DNA of 18,958 nt, from assembly GCA_001464255.1 (NCBI GenBank), contig LNFD01000305.1:1-18958 (forward strand). The letters are read 5' to 3'. The stretch comes from Actinomycetales bacterium Ga0077552 (GTDB lineage: Bacteria > Actinomycetota > Actinomycetes > Actinomycetales > Microbacteriaceae). The notes beneath the pieces were generated by a model, which saw nothing but the letters and a program-made list of their open reading frames with translations, had not been told where the DNA came from and ran no database searches. Positions 6,796-14,508 of this stretch are shown in pieces; position 1 is the first letter of the stretch, and every line of letters starts with the position of its first letter. A program made the position numbers and the translations under genes.

Positions 6796-7809
6796 ATGAC
6801 CCCCACCGCATTCGGCGCCGCCGCCGACTGGACCCGCCGCCACGTCGAGGCGGGCCGCTTGCCCGTCGCCGTGCTCGGCATCGTCGACGCCTCGGGCGTG
6901 ATCGACATCGCCGCGTTCGGCACCGACCCGGTCAGCGGCCGCACCGCCCACGTCGACGACCGCTTCGCCCTCTATTCGGTGACGAAACCACTCGTCGCCC
7001 TCACGGCGATGCGCGCCGTCGAGCGCGGACTGCTCACGACCGAGACGCCGCTGCGGGATGCCCTGCCGGGCTTCGTCAGCCCCGAGGTCACCCTCGCCCA
7101 CCTCACGAGCCACACCTCCGGGGTCGCCGAGCTGACGCTCGAGGGCGGCGGCTCGACCCGCACGCACGGCGACGCGACGACGCTGCGCGAGGGTATCGAG
7201 CGGGCTCCGCTCGAGTTCGCGCCCGGCACCGCGCGGCGGTACACGAACATCACGTGGGCGGGCGTGACGGCGCTCGTCGAGCACGCCACGGGCCGCGCGT
7301 TCGAGGACGAGTTCGCCGACCTCGCCGCCGCGATCGGCGCCGAGGGCCTCTCGTTCGACACCGACGACGTGCACCACGTGCACGGCGCCGAGCGCTACGC
7401 GCACGACGTCGCCGGGCTGCGCGCCCTGCGGCACCCCGCGGCGGGCGCCGCCGCCCGGGCCTCCGACCTGCTCGCCCTCGGCCGCTCGCTCATCGCCGGC
7501 GACGACGCCGTCGTGCACCGCATCACGCTCGAGGCGATGCTGCGGCCCCGCACGAGCGGCCTGCCCGTCATCGACCCCAACCGCGCGCGGCACCCGGAGG
7601 ACTTCGGCATCGGCTTCAACCTGCCCCACCGTCCGAGCCTGCTCGACCACAGCACCTTCGGCCACGAAGGCTGGTGCCGCTCGCAGTTCTGGGTCTCGCG
7701 CCACACCGGCCGCGGCGTCGTGCTGCTCACCAACCGCCTCGACACGGGCGAGCCCGACGTCGGCGTCGACATCGACCAGCTGCTGAACGCGGCGTTCGCG
7801 GGCCGATGA
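6796..7809 (+). CDS. Beta-lactamase-like serine hydrolase (class C/esterase type)
   Basis: The 337-residue product has the penicillin-recognising fold signatures: SVTK with nucleophile Ser61 and Lys64 (the S-x-x-K motif), YTN at 149-151 (the Y-x-N motif), and HEGW late in the chain where the KTG/HxG motif sits. No signal peptide is seen, so it is probably cytoplasmic and more likely an esterase or amidase (EstB-like) than a resistance beta-lactamase. An in-frame GTG at 6781 overlaps the preceding stop as GTGA. ATG 6796 is preferred because GGAG lies 5 nt upstream. Its stop overlaps the start of the next hydrolase gene by 4 nt, so the two are translationally coupled. Confidence 0.88.
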   Translation: MTPTAFGAAADWTRRHVEAGRLPVAVLGIVDASGVIDIAAFGTDPVSGRTAHVDDRFALYSVTKPLVALTAMRAVERGLLTTETPLRDALPGFVSPEVTLAHLTSHTSGVAELTLEGGGSTRTHGDATTLREGIERAPLEFAPGTARRYTNITWAGVTALVEHATGRAFEDEFADLAAAIGAEGLSFDTDDVHHVHGAERYAHDVAGLRALRHPAAGAAARASDLLALGRSLIAGDDAVVHRITLEAMLRPRTSGLPVIDPNRARHPEDFGIGFNLPHRPSLLDHSTFGHEGWCRSQFWVSRHTGRGVVLLTNRLDTGEPDVGVDIDQLLNAAFAGR

Positions 7810-8459
7810 GCAGCCAGCCTCCGCACATCATCGTGCTCCCGGGCGGCGGCTACGCCTTCCGCGCCGACCACGAGGGCGAGCCCGTCGCCGAGTGGCTGCG
7901 CTCGCTCGGCCTCGAGTCGAGCGTGCTTGCCTACCCCGTGCAGACCCGGCACCCCGGCCCGATCGAGGCGGTGCGGATGCGCGTCGCCGAGCTGCGCGCC
8001 GCGGGCGTCGAGCGGCTCGGCATCCTGGGCTTCTCGGCCGGGGGCCACCTCGCGGGCCACGCCGCCGCGCTCGGCCTCGTCGATCTGGCGGTGCTCTGCT
8101 ATCCGGTCGTCTCGATGCTCACGCCCACGCACGGGGGCTCGCGGCGCGAGCTGCTCGGGCGCTGGGCCACCCCGTGGGCGCGCGCCGCGACCTCGGTCGA
8201 GCGGCTCGTGACGCCGCGCATGCCCCCGACCTTCGTGTGGCACACGGCGGAGGACGCCTCGGTGCCGCTCGAGCATCCCTACCTGCTGGCGCAGGCGCTC
8301 GCCCGCCACGGCGTGCCGCACGCGCTGCACGTCTACCCCCGCGGCCGCCACGGCCTCGGCCTCGTGACGGGCATCGAGGGCGGCGAGCACGCCGGTATCG
8401 CCGCGCACTGGACGCGCGACTGCGCGGAGTGGTTGCGCGAACTCGAGTGGGTCGACTGA
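7806..8459 (+). CDS. Alpha/beta hydrolase, esterase type
   Basis: The 217-residue product is a compact alpha/beta hydrolase. LPGGGYAF near residue 11 matches the oxyanion-loop region of acetyl-esterase-like (BD-FAE/Aes-type) enzymes. The nucleophile is Ser77 in GFSAGGH, and Asp150 (WHTAED) and His182 (GRHG) are positioned to complete the triad. The substrate is unknown; relatives de-acetylate sugars or hydrolyse small esters. Its ATG overlaps the serine hydrolase stop (ATGA), so the two are coupled. The stop is only 1 nt from the stop of the convergent hydrolase gene, leaving no room for a dedicated terminator. Confidence 0.88.
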   Translation: MSSQPPHIIVLPGGGYAFRADHEGEPVAEWLRSLGLESSVLAYPVQTRHPGPIEAVRMRVAELRAAGVERLGILGFSAGGHLAGHAAALGLVDLAVLCYPVVSMLTPTHGGSRRELLGRWATPWARAATSVERLVTPRMPPTFVWHTAEDASVPLEHPYLLAQALARHGVPHALHVYPRGRHGLGLVTGIEGGEHAGIAAHWTRDCAEWLRELEWVD

Positions 8460-8460
8460 C

Positions 8461-9330
8461 CTAGCCGCGCACGCGGTCGGCGAGCCACCGCAGCGCGTCG
8501 TCGGCGCCGTGGTGCTCGGCCGCGAGCGACGAGATGTGGCTCTCGCCCTCGACCCGCCAGCGCTCGGCCGTCGAGATGTGCGCGGCGAGCCACGCCGAGT
8601 GGCTCGGCGGCACGACGTGGTCGTCGGCCCCGTGCGCGAGCAGCACGGGCGCGATGATCGCCCCGAGGTCGACGCCCCACGGCGTGACATAGGCGAGGTC
8701 GTCGTCGATGAGGGCGTCGAGCCCTGAGGCCATGCCCGCCGCGGCGACCTCGCCGAGCCAGCCCCATGGTCCGCTGAGCGCCGTCCAGTCGTCGGCGGTG
8801 AAGTCGATGGGGGCGTCAGCATGCTCCTGCTCGTGTGCCCGCTTGCCCTCGATACCCGCGGCCGCGGCGCGTAGCGAGGCGTGGCTCGTCGGCCCCATGC
8901 CCGCGAACCAGTCGAGACCCTCGGCGTCGAACGGCGCGAGGCCGCCGAGGCTCACGGCGGCGATGACGCGCGCGGGTTGCCGTGCGGCGCACGCGAGCGC
9001 GTGCGGCCCGCCGCCGGAGTGCCCGACGACGGCGAAGCGCTCGAGATCGAGCGCATCGGCGAGCGCCGCGGCGTCGGTCGCCACGCTCGCGACCGTGCGG
9101 CCCGGGTGCGCGGTCGAGCCGCCGTAGCCCGGGCGGTCGAACGACACCCAGCGCAGGCCGAGCTCGGCGGCGAGCGCGAAGAGAGGCTTCGGCGGCGTGC
9201 CGACGTTGGGCGTGCCGTGGTGCCACATGACGGCCACGCCGTCGCCCTCGCACTCGTAGCCGTGCAGCGTGCGCCCGTCGGCGAGGGTGAGGTCGAACTC
9301 GTGGATCTCCACGGCGCTGGTCTCGCTCAC
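8461..9330 (-). CDS. Alpha/beta-fold hydrolase
   Basis: A 289-residue cytoplasmic hydrolase. WHHGTPN near residue 36 gives the oxyanion hole and FDRPGYGGS follows. Ser105 in VVGHSGGGPH is the nucleophile, LLAHGADDHVVP carries the acid residue, and EGESHISS near the C-terminus carries the His. This is the classic triad order. The specificity is unknown. The frame is open upstream, but GTG 9330 fits the family start and overlaps the stop of the acyl-CoA dehydrogenase-like gene (GTGA), so the two are coupled and may act on one compound. Confidence 0.88.
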   Translation of the reverse strand: MSETSAVEIHEFDLTLADGRTLHGYECEGDGVAVMWHHGTPNVGTPPKPLFALAAELGLRWVSFDRPGYGGSTAHPGRTVASVATDAAALADALDLERFAVVGHSGGGPHALACAARQPARVIAAVSLGGLAPFDAEGLDWFAGMGPTSHASLRAAAAGIEGKRAHEQEHADAPIDFTADDWTALSGPWGWLGEVAAAGMASGLDALIDDDLAYVTPWGVDLGAIIAPVLLAHGADDHVVPPSHSAWLAAHISTAERWRVEGESHISSLAAEHHGADDALRWLADRVRG

Positions 9331-10451
9331 GGCAGCGGCCCCAGCAGGTCGGCGGCGACGGTGCCGTGCACGGCCTCGGTGTCGCTCGGGTGGTAGATGC
9401 CCGCGAGCACGTCGCGCTGCAGCCGGCTGAGCTCGGCCGACCAGCGGTAGGCGCCTCCGCCCGCGATGCGCATCGCCTGGTCGACGACGTGCCGCGCCGT
9501 CTCGACGCTGCGGTGCTTGAGGCCCGCCAGGTCGCGGAACCACCGCACACCCCGGTCGACGCCCTGGTCGCGATCGCGCGCGACCGCCTGCAGCTGGGGT
9601 GCCAGCGCGTCGAGGGCGAGCGCAGCATCCGCGATGCGCCAGCGGATGTCGGGGTCGTGCGCCAGCGGCGCTCCCCCGGCGCGCAGGCTCGTGCGCCGGT
9701 GGGCGCTCTCGACCGCGAGCTCGAGCGCGCGGTCGGCGATACCGGCGTAGACGCTCGCGATGAGGGTGTGGAAGTTGGCGGCGATCGCGAGCGTGTAGAC
9801 GTCGCCGCTCGGTCCGACCGGCAGGATGCGAGCCACGCGCTCGTCAGCCACCACCGCGCCGTCGAGGCGGGTCGTGTGACTCTGGGTCGCGCGCATGCCG
9901 AGGGTGTTCCAGTCGGGGGTGATCTCGATGCCCGGAGTCTCGCGGGTGAGGAACCCGTGCACGATGCTCGGCTCCGAGCCGTCGGCGGGGTCGTGCCGGC
10001 CGAGCACGCCGAGCCGCGTCCACGCGGGCGAGAGGGTCGTGAAGATCTTCGTGCCCGTGAACGCCCAGCCGCCGTCGACCCTGTCGACCCGGGTGAGCGA
10101 GTCGCTCATGACCCGGTCATTGCCGGCCTCGCTGATCGCGAAGGCGAAGAGCTCGCCGCGCTCGGCGTCGTCGAGCACCCACTGCAGGCTCGCATCGCCG
10201 GTGGCGAGCAGGTCGCGCGCGACGCCCATCCACACGAGGTGCATCGTGAGACCCAGCGCGGTGGCGGGCGCGTGGGCGGCGAGCAGGCGCTGGTCGGCGG
10301 ATGCCCGCTCGAGGCCGCGCACCCCCAGATACCCCGCGGCGCGCAGCTCGTCGAGATCGTCGGCGAAGAACGCGTTGCGCTCGTCGTAGCCCGGGGCCCG
10401 CTCGCGCACCCGCGCGAGCAGGTCGGGGGTCAGTACGCTCGACTCGTCCAC
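9327..10451 (-). CDS. Acyl-CoA dehydrogenase-family flavoprotein
   Basis: About 374 residues with the domain order of the family: a helical N-terminal domain, the beta domain with FAISEAGND (flavin contact, corresponding to the common TEPEAGSD-type motif) and WAFTGTKIFTTLSPAW, and a C-terminal helical bundle with a QAMRIAGGGAYRWSAELSRLQRD segment before the end. The last motif corresponds to the usual GG-x-GY region. The substrate is unknown; related proteins also act as flavin-dependent monooxygenases, so an acyl-CoA substrate is not certain. An in-frame GTG at 10475 exists. GTG 10451 is preferred because TAGCGT lies 7 nt upstream. It is divergent from the sugar isomerase operon and coupled to the hydrolase gene downstream. 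Confidence 0.85.
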   Translation of the reverse strand: MDESSVLTPDLLARVRERAPGYDERNAFFADDLDELRAAGYLGVRGLERASADQRLLAAHAPATALGLTMHLVWMGVARDLLATGDASLQWVLDDAERGELFAFAISEAGNDRVMSDSLTRVDRVDGGWAFTGTKIFTTLSPAWTRLGVLGRHDPADGSEPSIVHGFLTRETPGIEITPDWNTLGMRATQSHTTRLDGAVVADERVARILPVGPSGDVYTLAIAANFHTLIASVYAGIADRALELAVESAHRRTSLRAGGAPLAHDPDIRWRIADAALALDALAPQLQAVARDRDQGVDRGVRWFRDLAGLKHRSVETARHVVDQAMRIAGGGAYRWSAELSRLQRDVLAGIYHPSDTEAVHGTVAADLLGPLP

Positions 10452-10458
10452 ACCGCCC

Positions 10459-10464
10459 ACGCTA
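10459..10464 (-). promoter_or_regulatory. Putative -10 box of the acyl-CoA dehydrogenase-like gene
   Basis: TAGCGT on the minus strand is followed by 7 nt and GTG 10451, the same spacing as at the other leaderless genes here. If right, it excludes the longer start at 10475. Confidence 0.4.
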
Positions 10465-10502
10465 CTCGGGCGCACGGGCTCGACGCCCTCGGCCTCTCGA
10501 GT

Positions 10503-10522
10503 CTTACATCATATGATTGAAG
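10503..10522. promoter_or_regulatory. Palindromic operator overlapping a -10 box, sugar operon promoter
   Basis: The core ATCATATGAT (10508-10517) is a perfect palindrome. Outer CTT (10503-10505) and AAG (10520-10522) extend it to 8 of 10 pairs. TATGAT (10512-10517) inside it matches the -10 consensus at 5 of 6 positions, 41 nt before the first ATG of the operon. A repressor bound here would block that promoter. It is an AT-rich island in very GC-rich DNA. No regulator gene lies beside it. Confidence 0.55.
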
Positions 10523-10558
10523 CCCGGGCGAGACCGCCCGAGCGAGCCGGAGGACCCG

Positions 10559-11311
10559 ATGATGCGACCCGACATGTCTGTGCAGCTCTACACCGTGCGC
10601 GATCGGCTCGCGGCCGACCCCGAGGGCACGATCGCCGCGCTCGCCGGGCTCGGCTTCACCGCCGTCGAGCCGTACGGGCTGCCCGACCTGCCCGAGGCCG
10701 CGCGCGCGGCGATCGCCGCCCACGGGCTCGCGACCCCCACCGCGCACGGGTCGATCCTCAGCCGCACCGACGAGACCCTCGCGGCCGCGAGCGCGCTCGG
10801 CGTGCGCACGATCATCGAGCCCTACCAAGACCCGGCGCGCTTCGCCGACCGCGAGTCGGTCGCCGCCGTCGCCGCCGAGCTCACCGCCGCCGCGGCCGCT
10901 GCGGCCGCGCACGGCATCGCCGTGGGGTACCACAACCACGATGCCGAGCTGCGGGGCAGCATCGACGGCCTCGCCCCCCTGCTGCTGCTCGCTGAGCTCA
11001 CCGACCCGAGCGTGGTCTTCGAGCTGGACGCCTACTGGGCGGCGGTCGCGGGCGTCGACGGCGCGGCGATCGCGACCGCGCTCGGCGACCGGCTCGTCGC
11101 CGTGCACGTGAAAGACGGCGACCCCGCGGGCGGGGTCGACGCCCAGGTGCCCGCGGGGCTCGGCTCGGTTCCGCTCGCCGCCGTGCTCGCCGCCGCGCCG
11201 CACGCCCGCCCCGTCGTCGAGTTCGACATCGTGCCGGGCGAGGGCTTCGAGGCCATCGCCGCCTCGGCCGGGTTCGTCACCGCGCTCGTCGCCGAGGAGG
11301 GTGCGCTGTGA
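10559..11311 (+). CDS. Sugar phosphate isomerase/epimerase-like TIM-barrel protein (AP endonuclease 2 superfamily)
   Basis: The 250-residue product has the xylose isomerase-like TIM-barrel pattern: VQLYTVRD at the start, GFTAVEPYG, VGYHNHDAEL (His125, His127), VVFELDAYW (Asp157), VAVHVKDGD (His183) and PVVEFD (Glu221). The acidic and His residues are those that hold a divalent metal in IolE and hydroxypyruvate isomerase relatives. Such proteins isomerise, dehydrate or epimerise keto-sugars or inositol derivatives; the substrate here is unknown. ATG 10559 (or 10562) follows GGAGG by 5 (or 8) nt. An alanine-rich stretch at residues 105-118 is notable but fits a helix. It is the first gene of a five-gene operon, and its stop overlaps the next start (GTGA). 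Confidence 0.87.
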   Translation: MMRPDMSVQLYTVRDRLAADPEGTIAALAGLGFTAVEPYGLPDLPEAARAAIAAHGLATPTAHGSILSRTDETLAAASALGVRTIIEPYQDPARFADRESVAAVAAELTAAAAAAAAHGIAVGYHNHDAELRGSIDGLAPLLLLAELTDPSVVFELDAYWAAVAGVDGAAIATALGDRLVAVHVKDGDPAGGVDAQVPAGLGSVPLAAVLAAAPHARPVVEFDIVPGEGFEAIAASAGFVTALVAEEGAL

Positions 11312-12397
11312 ACGGCGCAGTGAGCGGGCCCATGGGCGTGGGCGTCATCGGCGCCGGCGTCATCAGCACGCAGTACCTCGACAACCTCAGCCGGGCATCC
11401 GATGTCACGGTGCGCATGATCGCCGACCTCGACCTCGACCGCGCCCGGGCGCGCGCCGACGAGTACGACGTCGCGGGCGCGGGCTCGGTCGACGAGCTGC
11501 TCGCGCGCGACGACATCGACATCGTGCTCAACCTGACCATCCCCGCCGTGCACGCGAGCGTCGCGACCGCGTGCGTCGAGGCGGGCAAGCACGTCTGGAC
11601 GGAGAAGCCCTTCGCGCTCGACCGCGTCGAGGGCCAGCGGCTGCTCGACCTCGCCACCCAGCGCGGACTGCGCGTGGCGTGCGCCCCCGACACCGTGCTC
11701 GGGCCGGGCGTGCAGACCGCACGGCGCCTGCTCGAGCAGGGCGCGATCGGTGAGCCCGTGAGCGCGCTCACGATGTTCCAGGTCTCGGGCCCCGAGGCCT
11801 GGCACCCGAGCCCCGAGTTCCTCTACGCGCGCGGCGGCGGGCCGCTCTTCGCAGCTGCTGGGCCCGATCACCCGTGTGGATGCTCGCGGAACCCGCGCGC
11901 GCACCGAGCGCATCATCGGCTCGGGCCCCAAGGCCGGCACGCGCTTCCCCGTCGAGGTGCCGACCAACGTCGCCGCCCTGTACGAGACGGTCGCAGGACA
12001 CGTCGCGCAGAGCACCTTCAGCTTCGAGTCGCCCCGACCCCGCGTCGGCGTCGTCGAGATCACGGGTACCGAGGGCACGCTCGTGCTGCCCGACCCGAAC
12101 ATGTTCGACGGCGAGATCAGCATCTGGCGTGCGGGCATGATGCCCGACGACGAGCCCGAGCGGCACGCGACCACGGGCCACGGCATGACGCGCGGCCTCG
12201 GCGTCGTCGAGCTCGCGCGGGCCATCCGCGCGGGCGTACCCGAGCGCGCGAGCGGCGAGCTCGCCCTGCACGTGCTCGACATCATGCAGAGCACCGAGGA
12301 GTCGGCCGCCGCGGGCGAGCCGATCGCGCTCGTGACCACCGCGAGCCCCGCGGCCGCGATGCCCGAGGGCTTCGACCCGTGGGGGGCGACGCTGTGA
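11308..12397 (+). pseudogene. Gfo/Idh/MocA-family oxidoreductase, disrupted by an internal deletion and frameshift
   Basis: Codons from GTG 11308 to about 11850 encode a normal NAD(P)-binding half: VGVIGAGVISTQYLDNL, an acidic residue after the second strand (IADLDLDRA), and the EKPFALD motif. At GGGPLF the reading frame breaks. Homology resumes one frame over at 11852 with QLLGPITRVDARGT and runs to the TGA at 12395-12397, including GTEGTLVLPDP and FDPWGATL. About 11 residues expected between the two parts (a DMGPYYL-like segment, recalled from the family) are missing. That implies loss of about 32 nt and not a simple one-base slip. The lost piece carries the conserved D-x-G region next to the active site, so even a ribosomal frameshift would give a damaged enzyme. 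It sits between an isomerase-like gene and a second Gfo/Idh gene, both intact. An assembly error is possible. Confidence 0.82.
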
Positions 12398-13494
12398 GTG
12401 CTGCTGTCGCCGCTGCACTCGTCGGTGGTGGATTTATGGGCCAGGTGCACGCGCACGCACTGCGCGCCGCGGGCATCCCGATCGTCGGGGTCGCCTCGTC
12501 GTCGCCGGAGAGCGCCACCCGCGCCGCCGAGCGCCTCGGCATCGCCCGCGCCTACGCCGACATCGACGAGCTGCTCGCCGACGAGGCCGTGACGCTCGTG
12601 CACGTGCTCACCCCCAACGCGACGCACGCCGCGCTCGCCACCCGCGCGCTCGACTCCGGTCGGCACGTCGTGTGCGAGAAGCCGCTCGCGACGACCGCGG
12701 CTGACGCCTCCGCGCTCGCGAGCCGGGCATCCGGCACCGGCCTCATCCCGGCCGTGCCCTTCGTCTACCGGTTCCACCCCATGGTGCGCGCCGCCCGCGA
12801 GCGCATCGCGCGCGGCGAGACGGGCCGCCTGCTCTCGGTGCAGGGCGCCTACTTGCAAGACTGGTTGCTCGCCGCCGACGACGACAACTGGCGCGTCGAC
12901 GCCGGCCAGGGCGGCGCCTCGCGCGCCTTCGCCGACATCGGCAGCCACCTGTGCGACCTGCTCGAGTTCATCGCCGGCGAGCGCATCACGCGGCTCGTCG
13001 CCCGCACGCGCACGGTGCACGCCGAGCGCGGTGGCCACGCGGTCGAGACCGAAGACCTGGTCGGGATGCTCGCCGAGCTGCAGGGCGGCGCCCTCGTGAG
13101 CCTGCTCGTGTCGCAAGTGGCGCCCGGCCGCAAGAACGGCCTCGTGCTCGAGCTGCACGGCGAAGGCGAGAGCCTGCGCTTCGAGCAGGAGCGGCCGGAG
13201 GAGCTGTGGATCGGCCGGCGGCGCGAGAGCCTGCTGCAGCTGCGCAACCCCGACGAGCTGCAGGGCGACGCCGCGCGGTTGAGCACGCTCCCGGCCGGGC
13301 ATCCGCTCGGATACCAGGATGCATTCACGGCGTTCGTCGCCGACACGGCCCGCTCGATCACCGAGGGCGCGCCCGTCGCCGGGCTGCCCGTCTTCGCCGA
13401 CGGCCTGCGCGCCGCGCGGCTGACCGAGGCCGTTCTCGCATCGGCGACGCTCGGTGCCTGGGTCGAGGTTCCAGCAGAGGAGGAGTCACGATGA
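12394..13494 (+). CDS. Gfo/Idh/MocA-family oxidoreductase
   Basis: A 366-residue NAD(P)-dependent sugar or cyclitol dehydrogenase of two domains. The Rossmann fold has ALVGGGFMGQVHAHAL at the start and CEKPLATT near residue 96. The substrate domain has VPFVYRFHPMVRAARE and DIGSHLCDLLEF, which carries the family's conserved D-x-G-x-H motif. Typical substrates are sugars, inositols or their keto forms; which one is unknown. GTG 12394 overlaps the stop of the disrupted gene (GTGA). The broken upstream gene reads in the same frame into this start, so a longer open frame from 11308 exists, but its middle 180 residues are not real protein. The stop overlaps the next ATG (ATGA). Confidence 0.9.
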   Translation: MSAAVAAALVGGGFMGQVHAHALRAAGIPIVGVASSSPESATRAAERLGIARAYADIDELLADEAVTLVHVLTPNATHAALATRALDSGRHVVCEKPLATTAADASALASRASGTGLIPAVPFVYRFHPMVRAARERIARGETGRLLSVQGAYLQDWLLAADDDNWRVDAGQGGASRAFADIGSHLCDLLEFIAGERITRLVARTRTVHAERGGHAVETEDLVGMLAELQGGALVSLLVSQVAPGRKNGLVLELHGEGESLRFEQERPEELWIGRRRESLLQLRNPDELQGDAARLSTLPAGHPLGYQDAFTAFVADTARSITEGAPVAGLPVFADGLRAARLTEAVLASATLGAWVEVPAEEESR

Positions 13495-14501
13495 GCACGC
13501 ATCCCGTCACCCTGTTCACCGGCCAGTGGGCCGACCTGACGCTCGAAGAGGTCGCCGAGCTCGCCGCGGGCTGGGGCTACGACGGCCTCGAGATCGCGGC
13601 CTCGGGCGAGCACCTCGACGTGCAGCGCCTCGTGGAGGACGACGCGTACCTCGCCGACCGCCGGGCGATCCTCGACCGGCACGGGCTGCAGGTGCACGCG
13701 ATCTCGCACCACCTCGCGGGGCAGGCCGTGTGCGACGACCCCATCGACTTCCGGCACCAGGCCATCTTGTCGAGCCGCGTGTGGGGCGACGGCGAGGCCG
13801 AGGGCGTGCGCCAGCGCGCCGCGACCGAGCTGCAGTACGCCGCGCGCGCCGCCCGGCGCCTCGGCGTCGACACCGTCGTGGGCTTCACGGGCTCGAGCAT
13901 CTGGCAGTACGTCGCGATGTTCCCGCCCGTGCCCGCGTCGAGGATCGACGAGGGCTACGACGACTTCGCCCGCCGCTGGAACCCCATCCTCGACGTCTTC
14001 GACAGCGAGGGCGTGCGCTTCGCCCACGAGGTGCACCCCGGCGAGATCGCCTACGACTACTGGACGAGCCGCCGCGCGCTCGAGGCCATCGACCACCGCG
14101 AGGCCTTCGGCTTCAACTGGGATCCGAGCCACATGATGTGGCAGAACATTGACCCGGTGGGCTTCATCGTCGACTTCGCCGACCGCATCTACCACGTCGA
14201 CTGCAAAGACACGCGGCTGCGGCCGCAGAACGGCCGCGCGGGCGTCATGGGCTCGCACCTCGCGTGGGGCGACCCGCGGCGCGGGTGGGACTTCGTCTCG
14301 ACCGGGCACGGCGACGTGCCGTGGGAGGACTCGTTCCGCGCTCTCAAGGCGATCGGCTACACCGGCCCGATCTCGATCGAGTGGGAGGACGCGGGCATGA
14401 GCCGCCTGCACGGCGCCGCCGAGGCCGTGCAGTTCGTGCGCTCGCTGCTGTGGGATCTTCCCGAGCAGTCGTTCGACGCGGCCTTCTCGAACCAGAGCTG
14501 A
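13491..14501 (+). CDS. Sugar phosphate isomerase/epimerase-family TIM-barrel protein
   Basis: A 336-residue xylose isomerase-like TIM barrel. Likely metal ligands are Glu180 (FAHEVHPGE), Asp211 and His214 (NWDPSHMMW), His235 with Asp237 (YHVDCKD), and Glu297 (ISIEWED). It is longer than the first isomerase of the operon and belongs to a different branch, with an insertion that includes RLRPQNGRAGVMGSHLAWGD near residues 242-261. Proteins of this branch commonly sit beside Gfo/Idh dehydrogenases and may isomerise or cleave oxidised (keto) sugars; no activity can be assigned from sequence. The start is firm: GGAGGAG lies 5-6 nt upstream and ATG overlaps the preceding stop. The next gene begins 7 nt after its stop. 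Confidence 0.87.
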   Translation: MSTHPVTLFTGQWADLTLEEVAELAAGWGYDGLEIAASGEHLDVQRLVEDDAYLADRRAILDRHGLQVHAISHHLAGQAVCDDPIDFRHQAILSSRVWGDGEAEGVRQRAATELQYAARAARRLGVDTVVGFTGSSIWQYVAMFPPVPASRIDEGYDDFARRWNPILDVFDSEGVRFAHEVHPGEIAYDYWTSRRALEAIDHREAFGFNWDPSHMMWQNIDPVGFIVDFADRIYHVDCKDTRLRPQNGRAGVMGSHLAWGDPRRGWDFVSTGHGDVPWEDSFRALKAIGYTGPISIEWEDAGMSRLHGAAEAVQFVRSLLWDLPEQSFDAAFSNQS

Positions 14502-14508
14502 GCCGCCC

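Noticed and set aside
11032..13302. A 756-residue minus-strand open frame opposite the sugar operon
   Set aside because: It covers three genes with clear homology on the plus strand, and its composition is typical of antisense frames in GC-rich DNA.
11308..13494. A single 728-residue fusion protein
   Set aside because: Residues from about 182 to 362 are low-complexity Arg/Ala-rich out-of-frame sequence, while the neighbouring frame carries clear Gfo/Idh homology over the same bases.
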